A stretch of 64,000 bases of DNA from JBCBKL01 sp038521825 (GCA_038521825.1 JBCBKL010000004.1:1-64000), one strand, 5' to 3'. Shown: positions 8,515 to 18,331, numbered from the stretch's first letter. The notes: generated by a model from the sequence alone, not told the origin. Numbers and translations are program-made.

Positions 8515-10178
8515 CACCTAGCGACTGTCGGCATGATCCAGTCATCCTCTGGCATCTGATGCAGTTCATGCGGGTAGGGGGCGCTCTGAAACATTGTAAT
8601 CCGCAACCACCGATCCGAGCGCGGATCAAACCGGGTGGCGCCGAAGAATGCGAGCTTGCAGCGCAGCATATCAATCGGTCGCATCTCGGCGTCGATCAGG
8701 TTGTCGCGTATCTCGGCATAGGGCGCCGCGGCAACGATCTGGGCACGTCGGACCATCCGGCGATGCTCCGGCGCCTCGGCAAGAAGGCTTGCAACATTTT
8801 CATCGCGGGGGCGAGATCGCAGCGTTTCCCAAAGTGAAGCGGCGGCCCGGGCCACGTCCAGTGGTTGTTCAAGTTCGCCGCCAGCCTCCAGCGCTCGCTC
8901 ACCCAGACGGGGTTCCCGCTTGGCAGCCGATGTATACCAAAAGCGTGCGCAGGCCTTTTCATCGGCGTAATCCGTCGAAAGAGCCCAGCCATAATATGTG
9001 TGAAGCGCGGCACACAATTCCGCAATTGTCTGGTCACCTGCGATCTGAAAGGCCGCACTTTCGTCTACCGACATAGCATCGGCAAGATCGTCAACCAGAT
9101 CGCTATGCGGTTCTAGGATGAGCGAACCCAACAACTCCTGCCCATCCACAGACAGCGCTTCACGGGACCAATCGATCAACTGGTCCCAAGGCAGCGGTTG
9201 GTCCAGGGCACCCTTGGCCAAGTGCTCAGAAACAAGCGCGCAGTCTGCCTTTAGACTCTCGACCCGACGCAAGGTTTCAGGATCGGTGCTGCGCCAACTG
9301 GTGAGGGCCGCCTGCGTTCGGCGCACTAAGCCAGAAAGCAGCGCGGCATCGGATGGGCGGGCGTGCTTCAGGCCGCGCACTCGTGCAATCGCGGTTTCTC
9401 TTGCCGAGATCCACGCATTCAGTAGCGTCGGATGATTGACGAGGAAAGGCGCCATGCCAAGGCCAGTTGAATTGCCAATGCCGAAGGTTCGGCGCAGATC
9501 CGGGTCAAGCGGGACTGCCGCCGACTCTCCTTTGACGCGTGCAAGGTGTTCCGCCAGGTCGACAACGAACGTGCGGATCAACCAGACTGCCAGCATCTCG
9601 GCCCGGAACGGCCCCCCCATTACGGGCCGCCCCGAGAGCGCTGCATGGTCGGCTGCTCCGAACTTGCCCGAGCCATAGACGGCGGTGGTGCGCATCAAAT
9701 AGCCAACCTCGGCCACGCGATCCAGATCCGGTTGCCGACCGGTCGATAGACGCTCGACCACATGATCCCAGAGGCGTACCGATCGATTGGCACGCGACAG
9801 AACAAGCTCCGCATCGCTGACCCGGCCGGCCTCCTGCAGTGGAACGTTTTTGGATAGGCGCGCGATATCGTCCTGCGACGGTGTGCCATCGACCAGCGCA
9901 AACGTGGCGTCCCACGCCTCTGCGATGACCCGATCCGAGCGTTGATCATCGGGCAGATCGTGGGCGAACGCGACCAGCGAATAGCTGCGGCGCGGCCCGG
10001 TGACGCGATACACGGCATGGCCGGTCCCGTCATCGCCGATCGCCCAAACGGGCCGATCGAAGCACCAGCCTTCGCGACGCAGCTTGCGCAACAGGACCCG
10101 CATAAAGCTTAGCCGGGTCTGATGCGCCGCGCCCAAACGCGCCAGCCGCATGACCATATCGGGCGGCCGAAGCTCCAT
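8514..10178 (-). CDS. Unrecognised 554-residue protein in the M19/DUF3726 operon
   Basis: Start ATG at 10178 overlaps the stop of the upstream dipeptidase-like gene by one base (TGATG). The same arrangement recurs at its own end, so the three genes are coupled. The protein is soluble, mostly helical and rich in Arg and Ala, with no signal peptide, nucleotide-binding motif or repeated unit that I can see. It shows an N-terminal segment with basic helices (RVLLRKLRREGWCFDRP), a Gly-rich patch (VYGSGKFGAADH, about 170) and a Trp-rich end. I do not recognise the family. Its fixed position between an M19-like protein and DUF3726 suggests a shared pathway. Confidence 0.75.
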   Translation of the reverse strand: MELRPPDMVMRLARLGAAHQTRLSFMRVLLRKLRREGWCFDRPVWAIGDDGTGHAVYRVTGPRRSYSLVAFAHDLPDDQRSDRVIAEAWDATFALVDGTPSQDDIARLSKNVPLQEAGRVSDAELVLSRANRSVRLWDHVVERLSTGRQPDLDRVAEVGYLMRTTAVYGSGKFGAADHAALSGRPVMGGPFRAEMLAVWLIRTFVVDLAEHLARVKGESAAVPLDPDLRRTFGIGNSTGLGMAPFLVNHPTLLNAWISARETAIARVRGLKHARPSDAALLSGLVRRTQAALTSWRSTDPETLRRVESLKADCALVSEHLAKGALDQPLPWDQLIDWSREALSVDGQELLGSLILEPHSDLVDDLADAMSVDESAAFQIAGDQTIAELCAALHTYYGWALSTDYADEKACARFWYTSAAKREPRLGERALEAGGELEQPLDVARAAASLWETLRSRPRDENVASLLAEAPEHRRMVRRAQIVAAAPYAEIRDNLIDAEMRPIDMLRCKLAFFGATRFDPRSDRWLRITMFQSAPYPHELHQMPEDDWIMPTVAR

Positions 10179-11161
10179 CACGCCCGCCCGAAACTGGTCT
10201 CGAAGAATTCGAGCCAGTTGTCACCCATTATCCCGTCGACTTCGGATTGTGAAAATCCAGCAGCCAAGAGACCGACGGTGAGGTTTGGAAAATCGCGGTT
10301 GTCCCGAAACCAAGGCGGCTGGGGCGGAAAGCCTGGCGCCGATGCAGACCCTTCGCCATAGTCGACCTGCTTGGTCCATCGGCCCATCCGCATCCATTCA
10401 ACGACATGATCGGGCTGGTCCTGACACAGATCGCTGCCGATGCCCAATCGCTCCGCCCCCGTCACTTCGGCCGTGCGGGCTACCATCTGGCAAAAGTCCT
10501 CGATCGTGCAGTCGGACCCGTTTCGCAGGTGGTGGGGATAAAGCGAAAATCCCAGCATGCCACCGGTTTCGGCCAGCGCCCGCAGGACCGTTTCTGACTT
10601 GTTTCGTTTGGCTGGATGCCAAGCGGCCGGGTTGGCGTGGGTTATCGCGATCGGGCGCGCAGACCGTTCGATCGCATCCAGCGTCGAGCGTTCGGACGAG
10701 TGGCTCATGTCGATCACCAGCCCGACCCGATTCATCTCGGCCACAACCTCCCGGCCCATGCGGGTCAGCCCAGGGTCTTCATCCTCATAGCACCCGGTCG
10801 CGAGCAGCGATTGGTTGTTGTAGCTGAGCTGCATGAAGCGCACGCCGAGGCTGTGGCAGATTTCGACGAGGCCAATATCGTCCTCGATCGGGGCGGGGGT
10901 TTGCAGGCCAAACAAGATGCCTGTTCGCCCAGCCTGTCGGGCCGCGCGAATATCCGAGGCGCTGCTGGCATGAACGATCAGGTCAGGGAACCGTTCAAAG
11001 TGTCGGTTCCATGCCGAGATGTTGGCGACCATCTCGCGAAAGGTCTCGTGGTAGGCGATGGTGACATGGACGGCGTCCAGCCCGCCTGTACGCATCTGGC
11101 GGAAAATCTTTTCTGACCAGTTAGCGTATTGCAGCGCGTCGATGCGAAAACCGTTTGCCAT
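10178..11161 (-). CDS. M19 (renal dipeptidase-like) protein with altered metal site
   Basis: 327 residues from ATG 11161 (MANGFRID), chosen because upstream in-frame codons add an unlike segment. The TIM-barrel M19 fold is indicated by IEDDIGLVEICHSLGVRFMQ and by the two His ligands in DMSHSSE (His 154) and ITHAN (His 175). The other zinc ligands deviate: the N-terminal His-x-Asp is reduced to FRIDALQ, and the bridging Glu of the usual EGG segment is Gln 87 (FGLQTP). It may therefore use one metal, another substrate, or be non-hydrolytic; automatic annotation as membrane dipeptidase should be treated with care. No signal peptide is present. It is the first gene of a coupled operon with the 554-residue protein and DUF3726. 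Confidence 0.82.
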   Translation of the reverse strand: MANGFRIDALQYANWSEKIFRQMRTGGLDAVHVTIAYHETFREMVANISAWNRHFERFPDLIVHASSASDIRAARQAGRTGILFGLQTPAPIEDDIGLVEICHSLGVRFMQLSYNNQSLLATGCYEDEDPGLTRMGREVVAEMNRVGLVIDMSHSSERSTLDAIERSARPIAITHANPAAWHPAKRNKSETVLRALAETGGMLGFSLYPHHLRNGSDCTIEDFCQMVARTAEVTGAERLGIGSDLCQDQPDHVVEWMRMGRWTKQVDYGEGSASAPGFPPQPPWFRDNRDFPNLTVGLLAAGFSQSEVDGIMGDNWLEFFETSFGRA

Positions 11162-11628
11162 AAACGCAGTCTGGGCAAAAAAAGCCAGCGATAGCAATGG
11201 TCTTGCGCATTTAGTCGCCCGGGACGGGTCGCTTCTGACGGTCTGACCGATGTGGCCGGTCTCCTCGAACCCGAGCAGAACCTGGTGATTTCCCGAGAGC
11301 TGATGTTGCAGGCCTTTCTACCGTTGGTAAGAGAAACATTTGATCTTTGCGACCGCAGCGTGAAAATGGTCAACGCTGACAACAGCAAGGTTGATGTTCT
11401 CAACCTCTGCGCTGCGGGTCTATGACCCGGGTCGGGCGCAAGTCAGCGATGAGGTGTATGTAACGCAGTCGTTTGGTTAAGCGGAGATTTCAGACCGAGA
11501 AAGTGATTTAAGAATGAAGGCCCCTTTATCGACAAAAGGCAGATCCGGGTCTTGATCGACCGCTGGCTGATCGCGCGGGTTGGGGGTCTGCGCTAATTTG
11601 TGTTTTGATTTGGAGTCTTGAGAGACAG
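11162..11628. other. Divergent intergenic stretch with a possible gene remnant
   Basis: About 470 bases between the M19-like operon (minus) and the cyclase gene (plus). It must hold both promoters. A plus-strand frame is open from 11195 to the stop at 11423-11425 and encodes protein-like sequence (LLEPEQNLVISRELML, then FDLCDRSVKMVNAD). It has only a GTG as a possible start and no recognisable family, so it may be the end of a decayed gene. A further short open stretch near 11430-11480 ends DEVYVTQSFG. Both are too short to call. Confidence 0.35.
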
Positions 11629-14600
11629 ATGACCGGTTTCAGGGCATGGCTCAAAAGCGTGGCACTTGATGCGCATTACGATCAGTTCGTTTCGAACTCC
11701 ATCGATCTTGATGTGATCACCGAGCTGACTGAGAACGACCTTGCCGAACTCGGTTTCGATCTGGGTGACCGCAAACGGATCATGCGGGCAATCAATGACC
11801 TGCGAAACTCAAAGGTGACGTCACCGACGTCTGGCATCCAAAGGGATGTGACAACCCTGAACACTGGCGTCGCAAGCAATGACGCCTCAGAACGGCGGCA
11901 GCTTACTCTGATGTTCGTCGACCTCGTTGGCTCAACCGAAATGGCGACCGCGCTGGATCTCGAAGACTATACCGAAGCGCTCCATCTTTACCAAAACTGC
12001 TGCCAGGACATCGTCCGGGCTAGATACGGACATGTCGCTAATATGATCGGCGACGGTATCGTCTGCTATTTCGGCTACCCCAAGGTCGAAGAGAACGATG
12101 CCGAACGTGCTGTCTTTGCTGCCCTCGAAATCTGCAGCGCCGTATCACGGCTGCGGGCCAGCGACGGCAGGGCCTTGCAGGTTCGGATTGGCATCTCGTC
12201 GGGCGACGTCGTGGTGGATCACAACACGCTGCACGGGGGGCTGGCCCTTGGCGAAGTTCCCAATCTTGCTGCGCGCGTCGAGGCCATTACCGAACCCGGC
12301 ACCGTCGCCATCAGCGACTCGACCAAGCAATTGATCGGCGACAACATCACGTGCGAATGGATGGGACGGCACAAGCTCAAGGGATTTGAGGAAGAGATCG
12401 GGATCTGGCAGGTGCTGGCAGTCGGGGGGATCCATCTGCGGTTTCAGGCTAGACGGGGTGGTCAGCGAACCCCTTTGGTGAACCGCGTGGACGAGCTGCA
12501 TCTTCTCGACCGCCAGTGGCAGTTGGCCAGGGAAGGGCGTGGACGCGCTGTCATGCTGTCGGGCGAGGCGGGCATTGGGAAATCGCGGCTGGTTGAGGCA
12601 ATCAGGGAACAGCAATCTGCCGAGAATTGCATTAGCCTTGGCTTTCAGTGCCTGCCCAACCACGAAACCAGCCCATATTTTCCCGTAATATCGTTTCTCG
12701 TTCACTTGGCGGGTATCGACCGCTCGGACGATCCTCCAACGAGGCTGTCAAAACTGAGGCAGCTGGTCTCTAGCTGGTTTGCAGGGGCGGAACACACCGT
12801 CGAGGTGCTGGCGAGCCTTCTTTCGCTTCCGAGCGAGACTACTGCGCAGGATGATGGCGACAAGACCCCTGAGCAATCGAAGGAACGACTTCAGGAAACA
12901 CTGATCGAAACCGTTCTTACCCTGTCCGAGCGCCAACCGGTGTTGCTGCTCTTTGAAGACATCCATTGGATCGATCCATCGACAGAAGAGGTGATCGACC
13001 TCTTGATCGACCGGCTGGACACGGCCCGGGTTCTCGTCGTCTGTACCTTTCGGCCTCAATACCGCCCGCGCTGGACGGGTCTTGCCGGGGTGACATCTCT
13101 CACGTTGCCCCGTCTCGATAACGAGCATATGGGCGAGATGCTCGACAATCTGATCGACACCAAGGACGTCTCCTTGGATATACAGGCACAAATTCTGTCC
13201 AAGACGGATGGCATCCCGCTTTTTATGGAAGAGATGACGCGCCTCGTGCGGGATCGTTATGCCGGCGCCGCGCAGAATGCGTCGCTGACCCTGCCGACAA
13301 CACTGAAAGAGCTGCTGCAGGCCACGATTGACAGGATCGATCCGGCGCGGGCGCTGTTGCCCATTTGCGCGGCAATTGGCAACAATATCATGCCAGCAAT
13401 GGTCCATGCGACCATGGACACCGCTGATTACAATACGCAGGGCGCGATCGATCAACTGGTCGAGGAACAGATATTGGTACCGCGCGGCAGCGGTTCAAAC
13501 AGCGTTTATTCGTTTCGACATTCCCTGATTCGTGAGGCGGCATATGAACTGATGCTGCCCAGCCGCGTGCGCCGCTTGCACAGGCGCATCGCCGAGGTCA
13601 TGTCGAGCGCGTTCGCCGATCTGGCAAGCGACCAGCCCGAGGTTCTGGCCCAGCATTATTCCCTTGCTCAGATGCCAGCGAAAGCGCGGGATGCCTGGCG
13701 CAAGGCGGCGGATGTTTCCATGCGGCGCTCGGCGACCGAAGAGACCATTCAGCACCTTAGGGCGGCGCTTGGTGAGAACGACAAGCTCGATGACAAAAGC
13801 GAGCAGATCGAGCAGGAGATCCTGCTGCGAAAAAAGCTCAACCTGGCGCTCGACACGCGTGCATTTGGATCGAAAGAGGTGGTCGAGAATTTTCGGCGAC
13901 TCTACGCTCTTATTGGCGAGTCCGATGCGGAATCAAAGGATTCCTTTCTCGCCCTGCATGTCCAGTTTGGCGCGCAGATGATGTATGCCGATCCGCAAAG
14001 CGCATTGGTCCTTTGTGATGACTTGGATCGGATCGCGGCACGCACCAGTGACCCGACCATGCAAACCATTGCCGCGCATGACGCGGCGATGTGCGATTTC
14101 ATGCTCGGTAACCTGGAAGAGGCGCTGGCAGGCTTTGATCGCGCGCTCGCGCTGCGGTCGCTAACATCTCGGAACACCGTTCTTGCGTATCATGCTGCCG
14201 ACGTTGGGGTCGTCGATATTGCGATGCGGGCCTGGGCGCGGGCGTTGCTTGAGGGTGACAATGCAGACGTCCGGGCCGAACTGGAGGCGGCGACCGCCGA
14301 AGCCCGGGCAGAGCCGCACGAATTCTCGCGCTGCTTCGGGCTCAACATTCTTGCCACCGCCTTTCAGGTGCTGGGTGACAGCGCAACCCTTCTCGATCTT
14401 GTGGCCGAGGCGTTGGTTATCAGCCAAAAACACCGATTCCGCTATTGGGATGCCTGGAGCGGCATATTGCGGGGCTGGGCGCGTGCCCATCGGGGTGAGT
14501 ATGCTGCCGGAACGGCCGAGCTGTTGGTGGGCATCGACAACTATCTTGCGACTGGATCGACGCAGATCATTCTCTATGCCCGTACCCTGCTCGCAGACAC

Positions 14601-14739
14601 GTACAGGATGGCGGGTGCCGTCGAACGCGGGTTGCTTGCCATTGAGCAGGTGCGGGAGGACGAAAAGACGCTATCGGTTCGTTATCAATCCCCCCTTACG
14701 GATCGCATTGAGGCAGGGCTGCGCAAGCTCAAAGCTTGA
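11629..14739 (+). CDS. SAM domain / class III nucleotidyl cyclase / AAA ATPase / TPR-like signalling protein
   Basis: 1036 residues from ATG 11629. Residues 1-60 form a sterile-alpha-motif domain (FRAWLKSVALDAHYDQF, LGFDLGDRKRIMRAI). Residues about 90-265 are a class III adenylate/guanylate cyclase: metal-binding Asp in MFVDLVGST (about 98), second Asp in IGDGIVCYFGYP, and substrate-region RVEAITEPG. From about 300 a STAND/AAA-type ATPase follows, with Walker A GEAGIGKS (312-319) and Walker B LLLFEDIHW (about 440). The C-terminal 400 residues are helical and TPR-like. No membrane segment is present, so it is a cytoplasmic sensor that may make cyclic nucleotide on binding a ligand or partner. 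No target gene is adjacent. Confidence 0.88.
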   Translation: MTGFRAWLKSVALDAHYDQFVSNSIDLDVITELTENDLAELGFDLGDRKRIMRAINDLRNSKVTSPTSGIQRDVTTLNTGVASNDASERRQLTLMFVDLVGSTEMATALDLEDYTEALHLYQNCCQDIVRARYGHVANMIGDGIVCYFGYPKVEENDAERAVFAALEICSAVSRLRASDGRALQVRIGISSGDVVVDHNTLHGGLALGEVPNLAARVEAITEPGTVAISDSTKQLIGDNITCEWMGRHKLKGFEEEIGIWQVLAVGGIHLRFQARRGGQRTPLVNRVDELHLLDRQWQLAREGRGRAVMLSGEAGIGKSRLVEAIREQQSAENCISLGFQCLPNHETSPYFPVISFLVHLAGIDRSDDPPTRLSKLRQLVSSWFAGAEHTVEVLASLLSLPSETTAQDDGDKTPEQSKERLQETLIETVLTLSERQPVLLLFEDIHWIDPSTEEVIDLLIDRLDTARVLVVCTFRPQYRPRWTGLAGVTSLTLPRLDNEHMGEMLDNLIDTKDVSLDIQAQILSKTDGIPLFMEEMTRLVRDRYAGAAQNASLTLPTTLKELLQATIDRIDPARALLPICAAIGNNIMPAMVHATMDTADYNTQGAIDQLVEEQILVPRGSGSNSVYSFRHSLIREAAYELMLPSRVRRLHRRIAEVMSSAFADLASDQPEVLAQHYSLAQMPAKARDAWRKAADVSMRRSATEETIQHLRAALGENDKLDDKSEQIEQEILLRKKLNLALDTRAFGSKEVVENFRRLYALIGESDAESKDSFLALHVQFGAQMMYADPQSALVLCDDLDRIAARTSDPTMQTIAAHDAAMCDFMLGNLEEALAGFDRALALRSLTSRNTVLAYHAADVGVVDIAMRAWARALLEGDNADVRAELEAATAEARAEPHEFSRCFGLNILATAFQVLGDSATLLDLVAEALVISQKHRFRYWDAWSGILRGWARAHRGEYAAGTAELLVGIDNYLATGSTQIILYARTLLADTYRMAGAVERGLLAIEQVREDEKTLSVRYQSPLTDRIEAGLRKLKA

Positions 14740-14903
14740 TCTATTGGGCGTAGGAAAGCTGATCGTAAGGGGCAACCGGCTGGCCAAACCTTGAAAAAAT
14801 AGCAGGGTTCTGCCATAGATTGGGTACATTTTTCATTGGTAATTCAGTTTCGGGCATTCTGCTCAACCTCCCTTTTTTGTATTAACTGAATTGGAACAAA
14901 CCG

Positions 14904-15824
14904 ATGCTTACAAAACATTTGATCCACCGCTTTTTTGGCGGTTTCGCGCTCGCGGCTTTAACGTGCGCTCCGGTCCTCGCTTTTGATCTCGTTTCCGAAG
15001 ACGGTACTGTGACCTTCGATGAAGCCGGAAACCCGATCTATTCAGGTGGCGAGGAGCTTTTTGATTTCAATCATCATCGTATTGCTAACCCGGACGATCC
15101 GGAGAATTTGCTGTTCGGCAGCTCTCCCGAATTACAGTCGCTCGACCCTATTGAGATCTTTTCGCAATACGAGGGCAACCGGGTTTTGGAGGCGCCCGGT
15201 TTCGATGCCTTGATGAAGCAATCTGCGGGCGGCGGTATCGCGGCATCATTTTCCGATATGGTGCTGATGGAAATTGCTGTCCTCCAAAGAAACTGCGTTA
15301 CAAACGGGGCACCCGTCGAGGACGCAACAATCAAGCCAGTCTATAGCAGCTTGCGCCTTCATACCAATCCCATCCGCACGAGCGCCACGTTAGAGGTCTT
15401 TTCCTACAAGCGGCTGACGTGCACGGAAGGCGATCAGAACATTGACATTCCACTGATCCGAAGATGGGTCATGTCCATCGAGGACGGCCTCCAAGAGGGC
15501 GAAATCGACGGCGAAATCGGCGGCGTCAAGATGAAGTACAAGATGTTTGCGCGCGGAGAGGATATCGAGCTGGTCGCCTACTATTCCAACCTGACGCTAA
15601 CGGGTAAACGGTGGCGGCCGACGATGCGGCTGATTTCGGGTTTCGATGAGTTCGGCAATGTGGACCCGCGTGACAAATACTACGATCGTGACGCGGCGAG
15701 TTGTGTAGATATCGACTTTAGGGACAAGCCGCCAAACGATACGACGATCTGGTCGGTCGCGCCCAGCGACATGCAGTTTTGCGCCCGCGGTTGCATTCCG
15801 GGGGATCTGAGCGCAACCAAATAG
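14904..15824 (+). CDS. Secreted orphan protein with signal peptide
   Basis: 306 residues. Residues 1-26 are a Sec signal peptide (basic start, LAALTCAPVLA cleavage region). The mature part is acidic, contains about six cysteines (RNCVTN, RLTCTEG, ASCVDID, FCARGCIPG) and a beta-rich pattern, and has no membrane segment after the signal, so it should be a periplasmic or exported protein stabilised by disulfides. I do not recognise a family. It is monocistronic, with 160 bases upstream and convergent with malG 16 bases downstream. Confidence 0.7.
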   Translation: MLTKHLIHRFFGGFALAALTCAPVLAFDLVSEDGTVTFDEAGNPIYSGGEELFDFNHHRIANPDDPENLLFGSSPELQSLDPIEIFSQYEGNRVLEAPGFDALMKQSAGGGIAASFSDMVLMEIAVLQRNCVTNGAPVEDATIKPVYSSLRLHTNPIRTSATLEVFSYKRLTCTEGDQNIDIPLIRRWVMSIEDGLQEGEIDGEIGGVKMKYKMFARGEDIELVAYYSNLTLTGKRWRPTMRLISGFDEFGNVDPRDKYYDRDAASCVDIDFRDKPPNDTTIWSVAPSDMQFCARGCIPGDLSATK

Positions 15825-15840
15825 AGGTATGGGACCGAGG

Positions 15841-16731
15841 TCAGCCTTTGACAGCCCCGTCGCTTAATCCACTGACCAGATAGCGCTGAGCGATCAGAAA
15901 AACGATCGTGATGGGCAGGCCGGACAGGATCGCCGCAGCTGCGAAGTCACCCCAGAGATACTTGAACTCGTTCAGGTACAGGCGGCTGCCGACGGCCAGC
16001 GTCATCTTTTCCTCGGATCGGATCAGGACCGAGGCAATCGGGTAGTCATTGATGAACCCTATGAAAGCCAGCACGAAAACCACCGACATGATCGGCGTTG
16101 CCAAAGGTAGAAAGATGTGTCGAAAGGTTTGCCACGGCGTCGCCCCGTCGATCATCGCGGCCTTGTCGAGAGCGGTATCGATGCTGTCGAAATAGCCTTT
16201 GATCGTCCAGATATGCAGCGTCACGCCAGCCAGATAGATCAAGATCAGTGCCACATGCGAGTTCAGCCCGAGGATTGGTGTCACCTCGCCCAAGGCATCG
16301 AAGATGGCATAGATCGCGACCAGTGCCAGTGTGGTTGGAAACATCTGGATCAGGAACAAACCGTCCAGCATCGCCGATTTGCCTTTGATCCGGATGCGGC
16401 TGAACGCGTAGGCCGAGATCGTTGCGATGGCCAGCACTCCAAAGCCGGCGATGAGCCCAACCTTGATCGAGTTCCACATCCACAGAAGAACCGGGTAGGG
16501 CGGCTCGACCACCGTCCCATCCGGGCGCGTATAGTCAAATCCAAAGGCAAGCACCCAGTGTTCGAGGGTTGGATTTTCGGGGATGATGGACCCGACTGCG
16601 AAATTGCCCTCGCGGAACGAGATCGAGAGCACCACCACGAACGGGAACAGGATCAACGCTAGAAAGCAGATCATGAATCCGTGGGCGAGGATCTTCTTGA
16701 TCAGCAGATCGCTTGGACGTTCGACGATCAT
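15841..16731 (-). CDS. malG: Maltose/maltodextrin ABC permease, MalG type
   Basis: 296 residues with six predicted membrane segments. The binding-protein-dependent permease (EAA) motif DKAAMIDGATPWQTFRHIFLP carries the conserved Gly and couples to the ATPase. The periplasmic insert between the first two helices (FDYTRPDGTVVEPPYP) is characteristic of MalG. It lies 63 bases after malF on the same strand and is the last gene of the unit starting with the GH13 enzyme. Confidence 0.9.
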   Translation of the reverse strand: MIVERPSDLLIKKILAHGFMICFLALILFPFVVVLSISFREGNFAVGSIIPENPTLEHWVLAFGFDYTRPDGTVVEPPYPVLLWMWNSIKVGLIAGFGVLAIATISAYAFSRIRIKGKSAMLDGLFLIQMFPTTLALVAIYAIFDALGEVTPILGLNSHVALILIYLAGVTLHIWTIKGYFDSIDTALDKAAMIDGATPWQTFRHIFLPLATPIMSVVFVLAFIGFINDYPIASVLIRSEEKMTLAVGSRLYLNEFKYLWGDFAAAAILSGLPITIVFLIAQRYLVSGLSDGAVKG

Positions 16732-16794
16732 GCTGGACCCCTCGCGCCCAAGGCGGCTGATAGTCTGGCGAAAGTCACGGGCCGGATGCTCATA

Positions 16795-18321
16795 TCATGC
16801 TCTCCCTGACCGCTTCTCGGCCGCACGGCGCATGGCAACGAAGTTTGCGTACGAGATGGCGGCGACTACAACGAAGATCAGCAATGTGATTGCACCGGCA
16901 AGGCCGAATTGCTGCCCGGCATTGTCAAAGGCCAGGCGGTAGGTGAAGCTAGCCAGAATATCGGTCTCACCTGCCGGGATTGCGGTGCCGGGGATATCGG
17001 GCAGGCCGCGTGTTAGCAGAAAGATCAGCACCAGGTTGTTGAAGTTGAACGCAAAGCTCGCAATCAGCAATGGCAGGAAGGGCGGGATGATCTGGGGCAG
17101 CGTGATTGTGAAAAAGACACGCAGGCTGCTTGCCCCTTCCAGGGCCGCGGCCTTCTTATGATCTGACGGCACCGCCTGAAGGAACCCCATGGCCAGCAGC
17201 ATCATGTAGGGATAGCCAAGCCAAGTATTCACGATCAGGACCATCGTGCGGGCAAGGGTGCCGTCCGAGAACCAGTTCGGACGGATACCGAACAGCGCTT
17301 CGAGGATCAGGTTTATCTCGCCAAAATTCTGATTGAAAAGCCCCTTGAAAACGAGGATCGAGATAAAGGCCGGCACCGCATAGGGCAGGATCAGGAGGAT
17401 CCGGTAGGCGGCTTTGTACCGAAGATGCGGCCATTGCAGGATCACCGCCAGCGTCAACCCAACGGCAAAGGTCAGGCCAACGGATGCGAAGGCGAAAAAG
17501 AAGGTCCATAGAAAGACCCTGACCATGGGTTCCCGAATGCCTTCGGATTGGAAAATGCGCTTGAAATTGTCCAAGCCAATCGTCACCCGCCAGCCAGGGG
17601 GGATCTGGTTGCCCTGCTGATCGACAAAAAAGCCGGTGTCGTGGTTGGCAGTCAGGATGCTGCCGTCCGAACGGGTCAACTCATCGGGGCCGGTGCGGAC
17701 ATAGTCAGGCGTCACGCTTGCGAAGGTGCGCAAGCCAGCGTTTCGGATCGTCTCGCCATCGGGCGTTGTCAGGGTCAACGCCTGTAGTCCTTCGCGCAGC
17801 CTGATTGCATCGCGGCGCGCCAACAGTTCGGACGGTTCCGGTGCCGGCGCAAGCGTCGCCTCTGCCGCACCATTCAGGGTCACAACATCCGACAAGAGCC
17901 CACTTGCGGGCAGCCAAATGCGGTATTGATCGCCATCCGGCACGACGGCGAATGGCTGTTCGGTCGACTTGTCGACCGATGCGCGCGCGGTCAGAACCTC
18001 GACCGTGCGTTCATAGGTCAGGAGGTTGAAGCTGCTGTAGTTGGTGAAGCCGATGTAGATCGTGTAAATTACCGGGAATGCGATAAAGATCAGAACCGCC
18101 GCGACGCCCGGAAAGATAAAGCGCGCGCCATAGTACCGGGTGGCACCGAAGACGATCGCGAAACCGGTCGCAAGAGTCAGCAGGATCGCTCCGAACATCG
18201 GTTGCGCGATTTGATAGAGATAGAACGCGCCTGCCAGAAGTGACAGCGTGACCAAGCCGACGAAGGCAAGCCTTGGGATCGGGGATCCGTTGTCCACGTG
18301 AGTGTTCGCTATGCTGGCCAT
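16795..18321 (-). CDS. malF: Maltose/maltodextrin ABC permease, MalF type
   Basis: 508 residues, the length of enterobacterial MalF and much longer than most sugar permeases. Several N-terminal membrane segments are followed by a large periplasmic domain (about residues 90-270), as in the MalF P2 loop that contacts MalE. The C-terminal half holds the core helices and an EAA-type motif (HKKAAALEGASSLRVFFTIT). Starts MASIANTHVDNG at 18321. A hairpin precedes it (18332-18354), which may lower its expression relative to malE. Confidence 0.9.
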   Translation of the reverse strand: MASIANTHVDNGSPIPRLAFVGLVTLSLLAGAFYLYQIAQPMFGAILLTLATGFAIVFGATRYYGARFIFPGVAAVLIFIAFPVIYTIYIGFTNYSSFNLLTYERTVEVLTARASVDKSTEQPFAVVPDGDQYRIWLPASGLLSDVVTLNGAAEATLAPAPEPSELLARRDAIRLREGLQALTLTTPDGETIRNAGLRTFASVTPDYVRTGPDELTRSDGSILTANHDTGFFVDQQGNQIPPGWRVTIGLDNFKRIFQSEGIREPMVRVFLWTFFFAFASVGLTFAVGLTLAVILQWPHLRYKAAYRILLILPYAVPAFISILVFKGLFNQNFGEINLILEALFGIRPNWFSDGTLARTMVLIVNTWLGYPYMMLLAMGFLQAVPSDHKKAAALEGASSLRVFFTITLPQIIPPFLPLLIASFAFNFNNLVLIFLLTRGLPDIPGTAIPAGETDILASFTYRLAFDNAGQQFGLAGAITLLIFVVVAAISYANFVAMRRAAEKRSGRA

Positions 18322-18331
18322 GGGCTGGATA

